A DNA stretch of 40,967 nucleotides. Origin: Candidatus Saganbacteria bacterium (GTDB lineage Bacteria; Margulisbacteria; WOR-1; XYC2-FULL-46-14; WPAF01). Within the stretch, counting starts at the first letter, position 1; every line of letters starts with the position of its first letter. Both the position numbers and the translations under genes were made by a program. The notes beneath the pieces were generated by a model. It worked only from the letters and a program-made list of their open reading frames with translations. It made no database searches and was not told where the DNA came from. Positions 8,805-18,769 of this stretch are shown piece after piece. The stretch covers positions 142,894 to 183,860 of the forward strand of contig WPAF01000001.1 in the NCBI GenBank assembly GCA_009772965.1, in the 5' to 3' direction.

Positions 8805-9404
8805 CTATAATAGCCAGCCCTTCAACAGATATTGGACAAGCGCCATGTATTCGTAAATCACCGGCTGGGTATCTTCATGGCTTAACCACCATTTTTCTTT
8901 ATTCCACTTGGACTTTTGCACTGGATAAACAATCGTTTTAATGCCGTGTTTTAAGTACATTTTTCTTGCAGTTAAAGACATCCTTCTCATATGATATGGA
9001 GAAGATATGATAATTATCTTTTTTGCTTCTAATTTCCTTAGAATATCCAAAGAAAATTTAATATCTTCATAAGTGGATTCTGATTTATCCTCAAGGTAAA
9101 TATCCTTATCTGGAATCCCATAAGATTTAGCCTGCTCTTTCATATTTTCAGCATAGGTTAAATGCCAAACCGCAGGGCCTCCGCTCATAAGTATTTTAGG
9201 AGCCCACTTATCCTTGTATAGCTTTACCGCCTGGCTAACTCTTTCTCCATTTGGATCCCCAGCCAAAACCAAGATAACATCAGATTTTTCAAGTTTGTCT
9301 TGTACAACCAAATAGTCAGCCATTTTCTGGAGAACTAGCGGCGCAGCCAGGATAAGCCCGATAATTACAAGGGCTATAACTACTACTTTATTTTTTAGTT
9401 TCAT
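8805..9404 (-). CDS. YdcF/SanA-like DUF218 membrane-anchored protein
   Basis: This 199-residue protein has one N-terminal membrane anchor (about residues 7-27) and a DUF218 domain. The conserved points are DVILVLAGD (42-50), ILMSGG (71-76), the E-x-x-S-T-x-E-D element (ESTYED, 109-114) and SSPYHMRRM (134-142). Relatives such as SanA, ElyC and YdcF affect envelope integrity and undecaprenyl-linked glycan metabolism, but the biochemistry is not settled. The ATG at 9404 is chosen because of the AAGGAA sequence in front of it and because the 16 upstream in-frame residues overlap the preceding gene. Its place inside the glycan operon fits an envelope role. Confidence 0.78.
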   Translation of the reverse strand: MKLKNKVVVIALVIIGLILAAPLVLQKMADYLVVQDKLEKSDVILVLAGDPNGERVSQAVKLYKDKWAPKILMSGGPAVWHLTYAENMKEQAKSYGIPDKDIYLEDKSESTYEDIKFSLDILRKLEAKKIIIISSPYHMRRMSLTARKMYLKHGIKTIVYPVQKSKWNKEKWWLSHEDTQPVIYEYMALVQYLLKGWLL

Positions 9405-10731
9405 ATTTTTCCTTATTATTGTTGTATATTCCAATTGCAAATAATAAGCCAATTGCTATCCAGGTATAATTATGAACAAATATTCCAAAGAAAAAACCTT
9501 GGGTTGCTAACCCTATAAATGCCCCAATAATAGTTAAATTAATGATATTATTCTTCTTTATTGCAAATGTTGCCTTAAGGGCATTAAAAAATATTATCAA
9601 TATTGGAGAAATAAACAAAATGAAGCCAACAATTCCGGTTTCAGCAAGAACTTCTAAATATGAATTATGTGGCTTAGCAATATAAGGTTTTGTATCAGCA
9701 TCCTTTGGAATAAATTGGTTATAAAGAAATCCATAATTACCAAATCCAACGCCAATTAACGGGCGATATAGAAATTGATTTATTGCCGTTTTTGCCAGCC
9801 AAAATCTTTCAAGTTTATCATCATTCCTTGGGTACTGTTTTGTCGTCTCATGATATTTAATATCTTCTTTTAGCTGCCAAAAATAAAGCTTTTTAAATCT
9901 CAATTCTTCAAAATAATGGGGGTTCATCAGTTTACAAATAGCAAGGAATAATGCAGCAACAATTAAAACACCAGCAATATTTTTAAAATGGACTAATTTG
10001 AGATTTTTTAATATTTGCCAAGATAAAAAGACTAAAGCAAAAAACATCCCAATCCATGCCCCCAATGAAAATGTCATAATAAATGCAAGGAAAGCAATAA
10101 ACAAGAAAACTGTATTTAGCAAGGTTGGATTTGAAATAAATTTGATTATAATCAGCGGCAATCCAAGCAGAAGAAAATTGCCAAACACTTGAGGTTCAGT
10201 GGCAGTACCTTGAAGCCTTGTAGCATTAACCAAAATACAATCAGGTAGGATTCCGGCTAAAACAGCAAATAACATGATTATCCCGCAAAGGCTTGCGGCA
10301 ACAGCTGAAGTTGCAATAATTTCTATCGAATTATTAAGTTTTTCTTTTGAAGAAATTATCTTTGATACAACCCAAATAGTTAGGATGTTAAATATCAAAT
10401 AAATTAGTGTAAATACGTTATAGATGTGCGGGGCTTTAAAGCCAATTGCATTTTCAAGTGTTATACCGTCAATTGAATGCCAATTTAACAATAAGCTCAA
10501 ACCAGCAGTAATAACAAAGGCTCCAAATAGCCCAAATACCGGATGCACGCTTAAACTCTTATTTTTAATGTCCTCATAAACCTGAATTATTATTAATGCC
10601 ATCAGGAGGCCATAATGGAAAAAGCCAAAATATAATGGTTTTACAAAAATTACCTGCCAGGGAGATACCGCCAAAAAGGGCATCAAAGCAAGCCAAAAAT
10701 AAAATATTGGAAACTTAAGCTTACCGATCAA
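9388..10731 (-). CDS. O-antigen ligase/polymerase (WaaL/Wzy family)
   Basis: This polytopic membrane protein of about 447 residues has the Wzy_C signature: GVGFGNYGFLYNQF followed by KPHNSYLEVLAETGIVGF, containing the conserved H-N-x-Y/F-L-x-x-x-x-E-x-G. Such proteins transfer or polymerise undecaprenyl-linked glycan. A TTG start at 10731 is preferred: AAGGAG lies six bases before it and the overlap with the preceding stop is only 11 nt. The alternative ATG at 10764 has no visible ribosome-binding site. With the TPR-fused relative at 4055-6376 the operon has two members of the family, which would suit one polymerase and one ligase. Confidence 0.83.
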   Translation of the reverse strand: MIGKLKFPIFYFWLALMPFLAVSPWQVIFVKPLYFGFFHYGLLMALIIIQVYEDIKNKSLSVHPVFGLFGAFVITAGLSLLLNWHSIDGITLENAIGFKAPHIYNVFTLIYLIFNILTIWVVSKIISSKEKLNNSIEIIATSAVAASLCGIIMLFAVLAGILPDCILVNATRLQGTATEPQVFGNFLLLGLPLIIIKFISNPTLLNTVFLFIAFLAFIMTFSLGAWIGMFFALVFLSWQILKNLKLVHFKNIAGVLIVAALFLAICKLMNPHYFEELRFKKLYFWQLKEDIKYHETTKQYPRNDDKLERFWLAKTAINQFLYRPLIGVGFGNYGFLYNQFIPKDADTKPYIAKPHNSYLEVLAETGIVGFILFISPILIIFFNALKATFAIKKNNIINLTIIGAFIGLATQGFFFGIFVHNYTWIAIGLLFAIGIYNNNKEKYETKK

Positions 10732-11893
10732 TTTTCTCTCCTTTAACCATGAGAAAAGATGCAATTACTTTTATTAAATCATCAGCTGATATTTCACTTA
10801 TACATTTTACCCCCCCACAGCCATTTTCACAATAACAAGGCGCGCAGTTGATTTCATTTCTAACTAAAGTAATCTTGGGACTGTTTGGCTGCCATTGTCT
10901 ATAATCAGTCATTCCTCCAAAGATGATAATTCCATTTATCCCCAACAATGCCGCTAAATGCCCTGCCATTGAATCAACGCCAATAAATAACTTTGCTTTT
11001 GACATTAGGGCAAAATATTCCCAAATATTTAAACGGCCTGAAATATTATGCGCGGATTCAGTCATTTTAGCCATGATGTTTGATATTAGCTGACTATCTT
11101 TCTTATCCCCGGCAAAAACCACTGAATAATTATACTTTTTTAAATAATCCGCAATTATTGCCCACTTTTCATTTTGCCACAATTTTGCTTGATTGCTTGA
11201 GCCGGGAGCAATAATAATCATAGCTCTAATGTTTTCTTTTCTTAACAACTCTTCTACTTTATAAAAATGTTCCTGCGCAATAATTAGCTCAAAAGAAGTT
11301 CCTTCCGCATCAATTATCCTAGCTAGTTTGTTAAAATTATCTTGAAGATGAAGATTATAATCGAATGCGATTTCGCCATTCAACAAAAAGCCTAACCCGC
11401 CGCTCGAGAATCCAAGCCTGTATTTAACTCCGCCTAGAAACATTAATGGGATACCCGGCGACCAATGGGGCCGAAAATCAACGCCAATATCATAAGCATT
11501 CTTTCTAAGAAGAAAAATAATATTTGTTATTTGCCTAAGATCACTTAATATCTTAAAAATAATATTATTTTTGCTTTTGTCCATCCTAAAGCTCGTATAA
11601 GGGATAATTCTGTTGATATAAGGGATTTCTTTCAGCAATTCTATATTCCAAGGCCCAGCTAAAACATCAATTTCAGCTTCCCCATACTTCGCCTTAATCG
11701 CTTTTATTGCCTCAAGCGTCATCAGCATATCGCCAATTTGATCAACGCGGCAAATTAAAATCTTTTTTATGTTTTCCGGCTTTTTCTTTTTTTTAATTGA
11801 AAAAAACAGCAAATCACCGACAAAATCAACAATTGTAAAAAACAGCACTAGGAGTTTTCGGTTTTTAAAGTAATAATCGCGTTTCTTGTTCAA
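10721..11893 (-). CDS. Glycosyltransferase family 9 (heptosyltransferase-like)
   Basis: This 390-residue GT-B enzyme resembles lipopolysaccharide heptosyltransferases of family GT9. Recognisable are ICRVDQIGDMLMTLEAIKAI near residue 46, IIIAPGSSNQAKLWQNEKWA in the donor domain, and FIGVDSMAGHLAALLG followed by IIIFGG. A Cys-rich tail (CAPCYCENGCGGVKCI) is also typical of part of the family. The start is TTG, with AAGGAA in front, and it overlaps the flippase gene by 29 nt. Because the operon contains GDP-heptose synthesis genes, a heptose donor is a reasonable inference, but GT9 members normally use ADP-heptose, so the donor is open. Confidence 0.82.
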   Translation of the reverse strand: MNKKRDYYFKNRKLLVLFFTIVDFVGDLLFFSIKKKKKPENIKKILICRVDQIGDMLMTLEAIKAIKAKYGEAEIDVLAGPWNIELLKEIPYINRIIPYTSFRMDKSKNNIIFKILSDLRQITNIIFLLRKNAYDIGVDFRPHWSPGIPLMFLGGVKYRLGFSSGGLGFLLNGEIAFDYNLHLQDNFNKLARIIDAEGTSFELIIAQEHFYKVEELLRKENIRAMIIIAPGSSNQAKLWQNEKWAIIADYLKKYNYSVVFAGDKKDSQLISNIMAKMTESAHNISGRLNIWEYFALMSKAKLFIGVDSMAGHLAALLGINGIIIFGGMTDYRQWQPNSPKITLVRNEINCAPCYCENGCGGVKCISEISADDLIKVIASFLMVKGEKIDR

Positions 11894-13334
11894 TTGTTTT
11901 TTCCTTGAATATCGACTTAAAAACAGCTAAATCATTCTGCTTAATTACTTTAAATAAAAACAATGCCAGCAGGTAAATTACCAAGCCTGGGAAGATCATT
12001 AACCAAATCGAAGCAAATCTTTTAAAATATAGAACCATGGCTCCCATCAAAAATCCCGCCAAACAAACAGGAAGCAAGGTCTTTAGAATAATATTTTCTT
12101 GTATTTTATATTTAGTTTTTGACGCATAATAAAAAACGGAGACGCTTAAAAACAACTGGGATAAAACAGCCACGCCGCAGGCGCCAAGATAACTGTACTT
12201 TGGGATTAGAATGAAATTCAACAAAATGTTCAATATTACGGCAAAGCCTGCGATTTTCGTTAATAACAATTGCTTATTTATAGAAATGAGAAGCTGGACA
12301 GACGCGCTGTTTATATAAACCAGAACCGCCGACCATATTAATATTTTAAGTGCAATTACTGAGGGCAGATATTCAGTTCCAAATAATAATGGAATGATTT
12401 TGTCCGCCAATAGAGTAATGCTTATTCCAATTGCCGCTCCAATTATCGCCAAATATTTAAAATATTTCTCAAAAACAAAAGAGAGCTTTTTCTCCGATTC
12501 CATGAAATATTTTGACATTAACGGAAAAATTGCCAAATTAAACGCCGTTGGGATCAAAAGCGTGGCCACAATTAATCTTGACGGCACATTATACCAGCCA
12601 ACAGTCATATCCCCTTTCATGATAGAAAGCATTACGGTATCTATCCAATGGTAAATCAAGTCAAATACGCCAATTAAACCAAACGGCAAAGCCTGAAAAA
12701 ATGACATTTTGATAAATTCCCAATCAAATTGGAATTGAAAACGCTTAAACTGGAGAATATATAAAACAAAGGAATAAATAAAAATTGCAGCATATAAAAA
12801 CAAATAAAGCAGCGCAAAACCAAAAACATTCAAATCCATTCTTATAATTACCAGGCCGCCAATAAGCAGCAAGAAGGCTTTAATAATTAAGCCAACAGCT
12901 TCATATTCCATTTTTTCAAATGTTTGAAATGCCGCAAAAACAACTTCAGAGAAAGCTCTAAATATCATTGCTAAAGCAATAATATAAACAATTATTTTAC
13001 TCCTTATCGGATAGCCCAAAATATTAATAACCGTTATAATTAAGCAATAAATAAAAACTGAGATTCCGATTTTTGATGTGGCAATGTTGTTAAAATATTT
13101 TGGCAGCAGCATGCGATCGCGGGCAATTTCCCTGATCATTAACCGCTTAAATCCTAAATCCAGAAAAATACTGAAAATATCTGAAAATGCTATGGCAAAA
13201 AACAATACTCCAAAATCACCAGCCCCAAGATATCGTGCCGTATAAATAAAGAAGATAAAATTCGCAAGATAGCCAATAATCTGAGCCAGGACATATGAAC
13301 TGATATTTTTTGCCGTCCGCCTAATTACATTCAT
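11865..13334 (-). CDS. Polysaccharide flippase (Wzx-like, MOP superfamily)
   Basis: This 489-residue protein with about 12-14 membrane segments begins RRTAKNISSYVLAQIIGYLA and then TARYLGAGDFGVLFFA, the standard N-terminus of RfbX/Wzx flippases. It would move lipid-linked glycan units from the inner to the outer leaflet of the cytoplasmic membrane, where the Wzy/WaaL-like proteins of the operon act. It overlaps the oxidoreductase gene by 4 nt (ATGA). Confidence 0.88.
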   Translation of the reverse strand: MNVIRRTAKNISSYVLAQIIGYLANFIFFIYTARYLGAGDFGVLFFAIAFSDIFSIFLDLGFKRLMIREIARDRMLLPKYFNNIATSKIGISVFIYCLIITVINILGYPIRSKIIVYIIALAMIFRAFSEVVFAAFQTFEKMEYEAVGLIIKAFLLLIGGLVIIRMDLNVFGFALLYLFLYAAIFIYSFVLYILQFKRFQFQFDWEFIKMSFFQALPFGLIGVFDLIYHWIDTVMLSIMKGDMTVGWYNVPSRLIVATLLIPTAFNLAIFPLMSKYFMESEKKLSFVFEKYFKYLAIIGAAIGISITLLADKIIPLLFGTEYLPSVIALKILIWSAVLVYINSASVQLLISINKQLLLTKIAGFAVILNILLNFILIPKYSYLGACGVAVLSQLFLSVSVFYYASKTKYKIQENIILKTLLPVCLAGFLMGAMVLYFKRFASIWLMIFPGLVIYLLALFLFKVIKQNDLAVFKSIFKEKTIEQETRLLL

Positions 13335-14602
13335 ACTTTAATTTTATGCGCCTTTCCCACAACTTGATCCATATTGTGATACTCATATTCCGCAAACCTG
13401 CCATTTAATGGTATGCCGATTGAATTAAAATAATCCCTAAATAAAGAAGTATTATTTTTAAAGTCCAGATCGTGCACTACATACCCGTATTTCATCCTTT
13501 TAACATCTGTTTCGCATACGTCTTTTTTATCAATTAATCCTTCTCGATATAGGCCATCCACTACTTTGCTGGATATTTTTTCATCAGATAGCTCATGTAC
13601 TCCATCATTTGGATTTGTTGTAATTTCCGCAACTATAGAATATTTCCCTTCAGGGGAATACCATTGCCCCATATATGAGTGGAAACATATTCGGTGGAAA
13701 ACAATTTCTTTCTGCGGGAAATAGACTGCAAACTTATCATTATTTTTCTTTTTATCAATTCCCAACAAAACCACCGTCAACGAATTATATTTAAGCTTAT
13801 TTATAGCGCTTTTGACATTAGAAGGGATTTCTTCCAAGGCCTCGGCAAGATCAAAGATAGGCATAGAAGATATAATCCGATCATAAGTTATTTCTGTTTT
13901 TCCATCTGATACTATCCACTGGTTCCCATTCTTTTTTATCTTTGAAACATTAAATCCCTTGCGAACCTTTTTCAACTTGGATTCAAACGCGGATATTAGC
14001 GCTTGGATGCCGCCTTTTAACGGATAATGAAAATACAACTGGTGCGTATATCCCTCAGTATCAATCCCCAAAGCCGACTTAATCACATCCTCAATCGGAG
14101 GTTTAGGGATTCGCTCCACCCACTCAATCCCCATTTTTTCAGCTTTTGTATTCCATATTTTTTCGTTGTAAGGTATAAGATATTTTTCTGCCAAGCCGCC
14201 GCCAAATGTATGATATATCCACTCTTTAAAATTATTAGGTTTTGGATGCTTATTTTCAATAAAGCCATAAAGGCAATCATAAATATCCTCTTTATCAAGC
14301 GTTGAAAGCCCGTTTTCAAAAGGATATTTGACAAACCTGTTTTTAAACCAAATCTTATTGTTTCGATATAGTTTTTGGATATTATCGCCAAGCATTTTTA
14401 ACATTATATCGAGTATTTCAACATCCTTTGAAAAGATTATATGCCCGCCTAGATCGTAGCTAAAACCATTTTTTAAAAAAGACCGGCAAAGCCCTCCGCA
14501 TTCATCTTCCTTTTCTAAAACTTCTACATCGAGGCCTTTTTCCTGTAAGAAATATGCGGCCGAAACACCTGCCAGCCCGCCACCTAATATTCCAACCTTC
14601 AT
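13331..14602 (-). CDS. FAD-dependent amine-oxidase/UDP-galactopyranose-mutase-like oxidoreductase
   Basis: This 423-residue flavoprotein has an N-terminal dinucleotide-binding motif, GILGGGLAGVSAAYFLQEKG (4-23), followed by EVLEKEDECGGLC and SYDLGGHIIF. This arrangement is shared by protoporphyrinogen-oxidase-like and UDP-galactopyranose-mutase-like proteins found in polysaccharide loci. It shows KYPFENGL, PYNEKIWNTKAEKMG and YPLKGGIQALISAFESKL, typical of the group annotated as NAD(P)-binding or protoporphyrinogen oxidase-like proteins near glycosyltransferases. A true mutase function would need the UGM active-site arginines, which cannot be confirmed by eye. The start overlaps the gmhA stop by 4 nt. 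Confidence 0.75.
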   Translation of the reverse strand: MKVGILGGGLAGVSAAYFLQEKGLDVEVLEKEDECGGLCRSFLKNGFSYDLGGHIIFSKDVEILDIMLKMLGDNIQKLYRNNKIWFKNRFVKYPFENGLSTLDKEDIYDCLYGFIENKHPKPNNFKEWIYHTFGGGLAEKYLIPYNEKIWNTKAEKMGIEWVERIPKPPIEDVIKSALGIDTEGYTHQLYFHYPLKGGIQALISAFESKLKKVRKGFNVSKIKKNGNQWIVSDGKTEITYDRIISSMPIFDLAEALEEIPSNVKSAINKLKYNSLTVVLLGIDKKKNNDKFAVYFPQKEIVFHRICFHSYMGQWYSPEGKYSIVAEITTNPNDGVHELSDEKISSKVVDGLYREGLIDKKDVCETDVKRMKYGYVVHDLDFKNNTSLFRDYFNSIGIPLNGRFAEYEYHNMDQVVGKAHKIKV

Positions 14603-15180
14603 TTCAATCTACCCGCTTCTATTTCCCCTAATAAATATAAATGTATTAAATGTTCTAGCATTAGATGAAGATCTTCTATCCTCTCCATATTATCAGATGG
14701 GACAATTAAATATGTCTTTGCTAAATCCTTTATTTTGCCGCCATTAAAGCCGGTAAAAGCTATAGTTTGCGCGCCATTTGAATTGGCATATCCAATGGCA
14801 TTTAAAATATTTTTAGAATTGCCGCTGCCGGTAAATGCAATTACTAGATCATTGCTTTCTAGGAGCGGCTCTAATTGTGATTTAAATATTTCATCATAAG
14901 AAGAAGCATCATTTGCCAATGCAGTAATAATTGGGATATTATCGGTTAGGCCGATAATCTTGAATTTTTTACTGCCTTTTACCGCGCATCCTTTGGCAAA
15001 ATCGCAAACAAAATGAGAGGCCGTTGCGGCGCTGCCGCCGTTGCCCATCACAAATATTTTTCTCTGTTCTTTGAAAGCCCTAATGATTTGGTTTACAACA
15101 GCTTCAAGCTGGTCAAATGGAACTTTATCAATGCTTTCAATTAGCTTGCTCTTATAATTTTCGGCAAATTCCCTCAACAT
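14599..15180 (-). CDS. gmhA: Sedoheptulose-7-phosphate isomerase
   Basis: This 193-residue SIS-domain enzyme converts sedoheptulose 7-phosphate to D-glycero-D-manno-heptose 7-phosphate, the first step of activated heptose synthesis. The phosphosugar-binding loops VMGNGGSAATASHF (44-57) and AFTGSGNSKNI are clear, and the C-terminal helix has the family's H-L-x-L-E-H pattern in DLHLMLEHLIHLYL. The length is typical of GmhA. A near-perfect AGGAGG ribosome-binding site precedes the ATG. The kinase and guanylyltransferase for the next steps are encoded directly upstream. Confidence 0.92.
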   Translation of the reverse strand: MLREFAENYKSKLIESIDKVPFDQLEAVVNQIIRAFKEQRKIFVMGNGGSAATASHFVCDFAKGCAVKGSKKFKIIGLTDNIPIITALANDASSYDEIFKSQLEPLLESNDLVIAFTGSGNSKNILNAIGYANSNGAQTIAFTGFNGGKIKDLAKTYLIVPSDNMERIEDLHLMLEHLIHLYLLGEIEAGRLK

Positions 15181-15188
15181 AAATCCTC

Positions 15189-16169
15189 CTAATCTGAAAC
15201 ATAAATAATCTTGCTTCCCTGCGGCTCAAAACAAAAATCAACCTGCTTTAGCGGATAAAGGGTTGACTTAATATTATTTTGTATCTCTTGCGGGACATGA
15301 AGCAAAATAAACCCGCCTCCCCCAGCACCAAGTATTTTACCACCCAAAGCTCCTGCTTTTATCGCTTTCCCGTAAATATCATCAATTTCTTCGTTTGAAA
15401 TGCCACTGGCTAGCGTCTTTTTTATTTTCCAGGATTCATCTAACAATTTTCCAAATTCGATTAAGGAATTGTTTGATTCCAATATCTTTTTTCCTTCAAG
15501 CGCTAACTCTTTTAATTTCTTCAATTCATTAATCTTGCTGGTTGAGGAGTTGGATTTTTGCTCAGCAAGTATTGAGTTGGCTTTCCTTGTTATTCCTGTA
15601 TAAAAAAGCATTAAACTGTTTTGAAGCAATTCTTTTTTTTCCCGGCTGATGACCACCGGATCCACAAAAACTGATCCATCCCTATTAAATTGGACAAACT
15701 GGAGCCCGCCATATGCCGCAATATATTGATCCTGCTTCCCTATTGGTTCGCTTATTACATCAATCTCGATCCGGCAGGCCTCATTTGCAAGCTTTTCGGA
15801 TGAAATATGCTGGCCTTTATAAGCATATAAGGCATTTAAAGCTCCTACCGTAAAGGTGCTTGAAGACCCTAAACCAGTGCCTTGAGAAGGGATGTCCGCA
15901 ATGCTAGTTATTTCAATGCCGCCGGTAACACCTGTCAACCTCATCGCTTCGCGTATTAGATCGTGTTTTACTTCATCAAGAGTTTCAACTATTTCCGTCT
16001 TTGAATAAGAAATGCGTATGTGATCATCAAATTTCCTGTTTACTGTAATAAAAATATACTTATTTACCGCGCTTGAAAGAATTGCGCCGCCTTCATTTCC
16101 ATAAAATTCTCTCAAATCCGTCCCTCCGCCAAAAAAGCTTATCCTCAACGGCGTTCTCGAAATAATCAT
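15189..16169 (-). CDS. hddA: D-glycero-alpha-D-manno-heptose 7-phosphate kinase
   Basis: This 326-residue GHMP-family kinase begins with RTPLRISFFGGGTDL (5-19), the signature of HddA-type heptose kinases. Other marks are the ATP loop QGTGLGSSSTFTVGAL (96-111), IGKQDQY, and GALGGKILGAGGGGF near the C-terminus. It phosphorylates heptose 7-phosphate at C1, giving the 1,7-bisphosphate that GmhB would dephosphorylate. No gmhB is present in the operon. The start overlaps hddC by 4 nt (ATGA). Fucokinase-like sugars are an alternative substrate, but the neighbouring gmhA and hddC argue for heptose. Confidence 0.88.
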   Translation of the reverse strand: MIISRTPLRISFFGGGTDLREFYGNEGGAILSSAVNKYIFITVNRKFDDHIRISYSKTEIVETLDEVKHDLIREAMRLTGVTGGIEITSIADIPSQGTGLGSSSTFTVGALNALYAYKGQHISSEKLANEACRIEIDVISEPIGKQDQYIAAYGGLQFVQFNRDGSVFVDPVVISREKKELLQNSLMLFYTGITRKANSILAEQKSNSSTSKINELKKLKELALEGKKILESNNSLIEFGKLLDESWKIKKTLASGISNEEIDDIYGKAIKAGALGGKILGAGGGGFILLHVPQEIQNNIKSTLYPLKQVDFCFEPQGSKIIYVSD

Positions 16170-16912
16170 TTAAGCACCTTTTTAATGATCTCTAATCTTT
16201 CTGGAGTCCCAAGGTCATAATATCTTTGCGAAGAAATATACGCGCATAGTTGTTTCTTTTTTATCAATTCCGGATAAACATCACCCTCAAGGGAAACAAA
16301 CTTGTCTTTTTCTATTATACCCAAAATCTCTTTTTTAAACACATAAACTCCCGCGTCGATATATTTAAAACACGCAGGCGAGATTACCTCAATCTCGCTA
16401 CGCGATTCGATCAGTTGATTCCCTATTTTTAACGGCTCTCTTTTTCCGTAAGCAATAACCATTTCATCTTGGTCAATGGCAGTATTTTCTTCAGCAGTCC
16501 ATTCTGAATGATCATAGGCAACCATCAACCCAGTCTTATTCTTTTCTTTAAATTTCCTTAAAACATCTGTGTAATCAATTGGCAAATAAGTATCTCCATT
16601 TAAAACAAAAAATTCATCCTCAAGCAAATTATCAGCAAGTTTAATGGCGCCTGCCGTGCCTAAAAACTTTTTTTCAACAGAATATCTGATGTCAACGCCG
16701 TATTTTTTCCCATTTCCAAAATAATCACTGATTTTATCCGCAAGATATCCTGTGCAAAGAACAACATTTTTAATACCAGATTTCTTTAAGTATTCAATAA
16801 TATATAAAATAAACGGCTTGCCGTTAATATCAATCATCGGTTTAGGAATATTATCTGTCAACGGCTTAAGCCGGGTGCCGGCGCCTCCCGCAAGAATTAC
16901 TGCCTGCTTCAT
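16166..16912 (-). CDS. hddC: Heptose-1-phosphate nucleotidyltransferase (HddC-like)
   Basis: This 248-residue sugar nucleotidyltransferase has the nucleotide-binding motif LAGGAGTRLKPLTDNIPKPM (7-26), GTAGAI, and the metal site VLNGDTYL (103-110). The gene order epimerase, hddC, hddA, gmhA indicates GDP-D-glycero-D-manno-heptose formation from heptose 1-phosphate. Mannose-1-phosphate guanylyltransferase relatives look similar, so substrate assignment rests on context. It overlaps both neighbours by 4 nt, so expression is probably translationally coupled. Confidence 0.8.
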   Translation of the reverse strand: MKQAVILAGGAGTRLKPLTDNIPKPMIDINGKPFILYIIEYLKKSGIKNVVLCTGYLADKISDYFGNGKKYGVDIRYSVEKKFLGTAGAIKLADNLLEDEFFVLNGDTYLPIDYTDVLRKFKEKNKTGLMVAYDHSEWTAEENTAIDQDEMVIAYGKREPLKIGNQLIESRSEIEVISPACFKYIDAGVYVFKKEILGIIEKDKFVSLEGDVYPELIKKKQLCAYISSQRYYDLGTPERLEIIKKVLK

Positions 16913-17850
16913 TCGCCAAGCATCCTATTTATGGCAACAACAATAGCTTGCTTTGAACTGTATTTTGCCTTGAATCCCAGCTTATTTATTTTTTTTACAT
17001 CAAGGGACATCTGCGGGACATCCCCTGGCCATCCCCTGCTGCCGCCAGTGTATTTAATGTTTGCTCCGGCTAACTCCATATTTTCAATTAACAATTCAGC
17101 TATTTCTCTGATACTGATGCGGTCATCACAGCCAAGATTATAAACATTGAATTGCTCCGTGGCATTATTCATTAAAAAAAGCATAGCATCAATGCAATCA
17201 TCAACCAATAAATATGATTTTGTTTGTTTCCCGTCTCCAAGTATTTCCAGCTCTTTGGGATTTTTCTTCAACTTATTGATAAAATCGTAAATAATACCGT
17301 GCGTTCCCCGTCCGCCAACAATATTGGCAAAACGATATATCCAGCATTTCATATCAAATGTATGGCAAAAAGATGTGGTTAAGGCTTCGCAAGCCAATTT
17401 ACTCGCTCCATAAAGCGATATCGGGTAAAGCGGGCCGTAATCCTCAGGCGTCGGCATTAAGCTTGGTTCGCCGTAAATAGTTGAAGTTGAAGAAAAGGCA
17501 ATCTGTTTTACTCCTGCCAGCCGCATTGTTTCTAAGACATTATATGTGACGATTGTATTTTGCTTAAGGTCAGTATCAGTATGCGATATCCCATAACGGA
17601 TGTCAGGGTTAGCGGCAAGATGAAAAACAATATCATGGTTTTTTATCGCTGACTTTAAATTATCAAGATCAAGAAGATCAGCTTTAATAAGCTTAAAATA
17701 GCTTTTACTGGTGTGACGGGCAATAAATTTTTCTTTTCCGGAACTTAAATTATCATACACAGTTATCTGGCAGCCTTCATCAGCCAACCGGTCAACCAAA
17801 TGGCTGCCTATAAAGCCAGCGCCGCCAGTAATGAATACCCTCTTAGGCAT
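16909..17850 (-). CDS. NAD-dependent nucleotide-sugar epimerase (GalE/WbpP-like SDR)
   Basis: This extended SDR of about 313 residues has the NAD-binding start [17 protein letters not shown], then [19 protein letters not shown], the STSTIYGE strand, and YGASK as the catalytic Tyr-Lys pair. Proteins of this type interconvert UDP-sugars at C4 (glucose/galactose, glucuronate/galacturonate, or the GlcNAc series) or act as dehydratases. The start was set at the ATG giving [10 protein letters not shown], because family members begin there; a TTG 13 codons upstream also exists. That ATG overlaps the uxs stop by 8 nt. With ugd and uxs beside it, a UDP-pentose or UDP-uronate 4-epimerase role is possible but not shown. 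Confidence 0.82.
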   Translation of the reverse strand: MPKRVFITGGAGFIGSHLVDRLADEGCQITVYDNLSSGKEKFIARHTSKSYFKLIKADLLDLDNLKSAIKNHDIVFHLAANPDIRYGISHTDTDLKQNTIVTYNVLETMRLAGVKQIAFSSTSTIYGEPSLMPTPEDYGPLYPISLYGASKLACEALTTSFCHTFDMKCWIYRFANIVGGRGTHGIIYDFINKLKKNPKELEILGDGKQTKSYLLVDDCIDAMLFLMNNATEQFNVYNLGCDDRISIREIAELLIENMELAGANIKYTGGSRGWPGDVPQMSLDVKKINKLGFKAKYSSKQAIVVAINRMLGE

Positions 17851-18769
17851 TCTTAAACCATTCGATGGTCTTTTTAAGCCCTTCTTCAAGATTTACTTTT
17901 GGCTCCCAGCCAAGCAGTTTTTTTGCTTTTGAAATATCAGGCCTCCTTTGCTTGGGATCATCTTCAGGCAAAGGCATTTTTTTTGTCTTAAGCTTAACTC
18001 CCGCAATATTCGACACTTTTTGAGCCAACTCAAGCATTGTAAATTCATTTGGATTGCCAAGGTTAATTGGGGTTTCAATATCTGAGTGCATCACTTTATA
18101 GATGCCGCTAACTAAATCAGAAACAAAACAAAAGCTTCTTGTCTGTTTGCCGTTGCCGTAGATAGTAAGAGGTTCGCCATTTAAAGCTTGGCTGATAAAA
18201 TTCGGCACAACCCTTCCATCTTTTTTTTTCATTCGCGGGCCGTATGTATTAAAAATCCGGATTATTTTGACGTCAATGTGATTGTGTCTTTTATATGCCA
18301 TCGCCGTAGCTTCTGAAAATCTCTTTGCTTCATCATACACGCTGCGAGGGCCAATGGGATTTACATGCCCCCAATAATTTTCCTTTTGAGGTGATACCTC
18401 CGGGTCTCCATATACTTCTGAGGTTGAGGCAAGCATGAATTTTGCTTTTTTAATCAAGGCTAGCTCTAAGGCATTAAACGTCCCAAGCGAGCCGACTTCT
18501 AACGTTTCAATGGGATGGCTTAAATAATCAACCGGGCTGGCAGGAGATGCAAAGTGCAAAACATAATCAATTTTATCTTTATAATCCAAATATGAAGATA
18601 TGTCATGTTCAATAAATTTCAATTTATTATTTCCTTCATGATGTTTTATATTATGAAGCGACCCTGTTAATAAATTATCAACACAAATAACTTCATGGTC
18701 ATCCTTTAAAAAGAGATCAATCAGGTGAGAACCAATAAACCCCGCGCCACCGGTTAATAGTATTTTCAT
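17843..18769 (-). CDS. UDP-glucuronate decarboxylase (UDP-xylose synthase)
   Basis: This 308-residue SDR is strongly like UXS enzymes, which turn UDP-glucuronate into UDP-xylose with bound NAD. Diagnostic stretches are [48 protein letters not shown], the [20 protein letters not shown] block with its YxxxK pair, and [15 protein letters not shown]. It overlaps the ugd gene by 4 nt, and Ugd supplies its substrate. The product presumably feeds a pentose-containing surface glycan. Confidence 0.9.
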   Translation of the reverse strand: MKILLTGGAGFIGSHLIDLFLKDDHEVICVDNLLTGSLHNIKHHEGNNKLKFIEHDISSYLDYKDKIDYVLHFASPASPVDYLSHPIETLEVGSLGTFNALELALIKKAKFMLASTSEVYGDPEVSPQKENYWGHVNPIGPRSVYDEAKRFSEATAMAYKRHNHIDVKIIRIFNTYGPRMKKKDGRVVPNFISQALNGEPLTIYGNGKQTRSFCFVSDLVSGIYKVMHSDIETPINLGNPNEFTMLELAQKVSNIAGVKLKTKKMPLPEDDPKQRRPDISKAKKLLGWEPKVNLEEGLKKTIEWFKNA

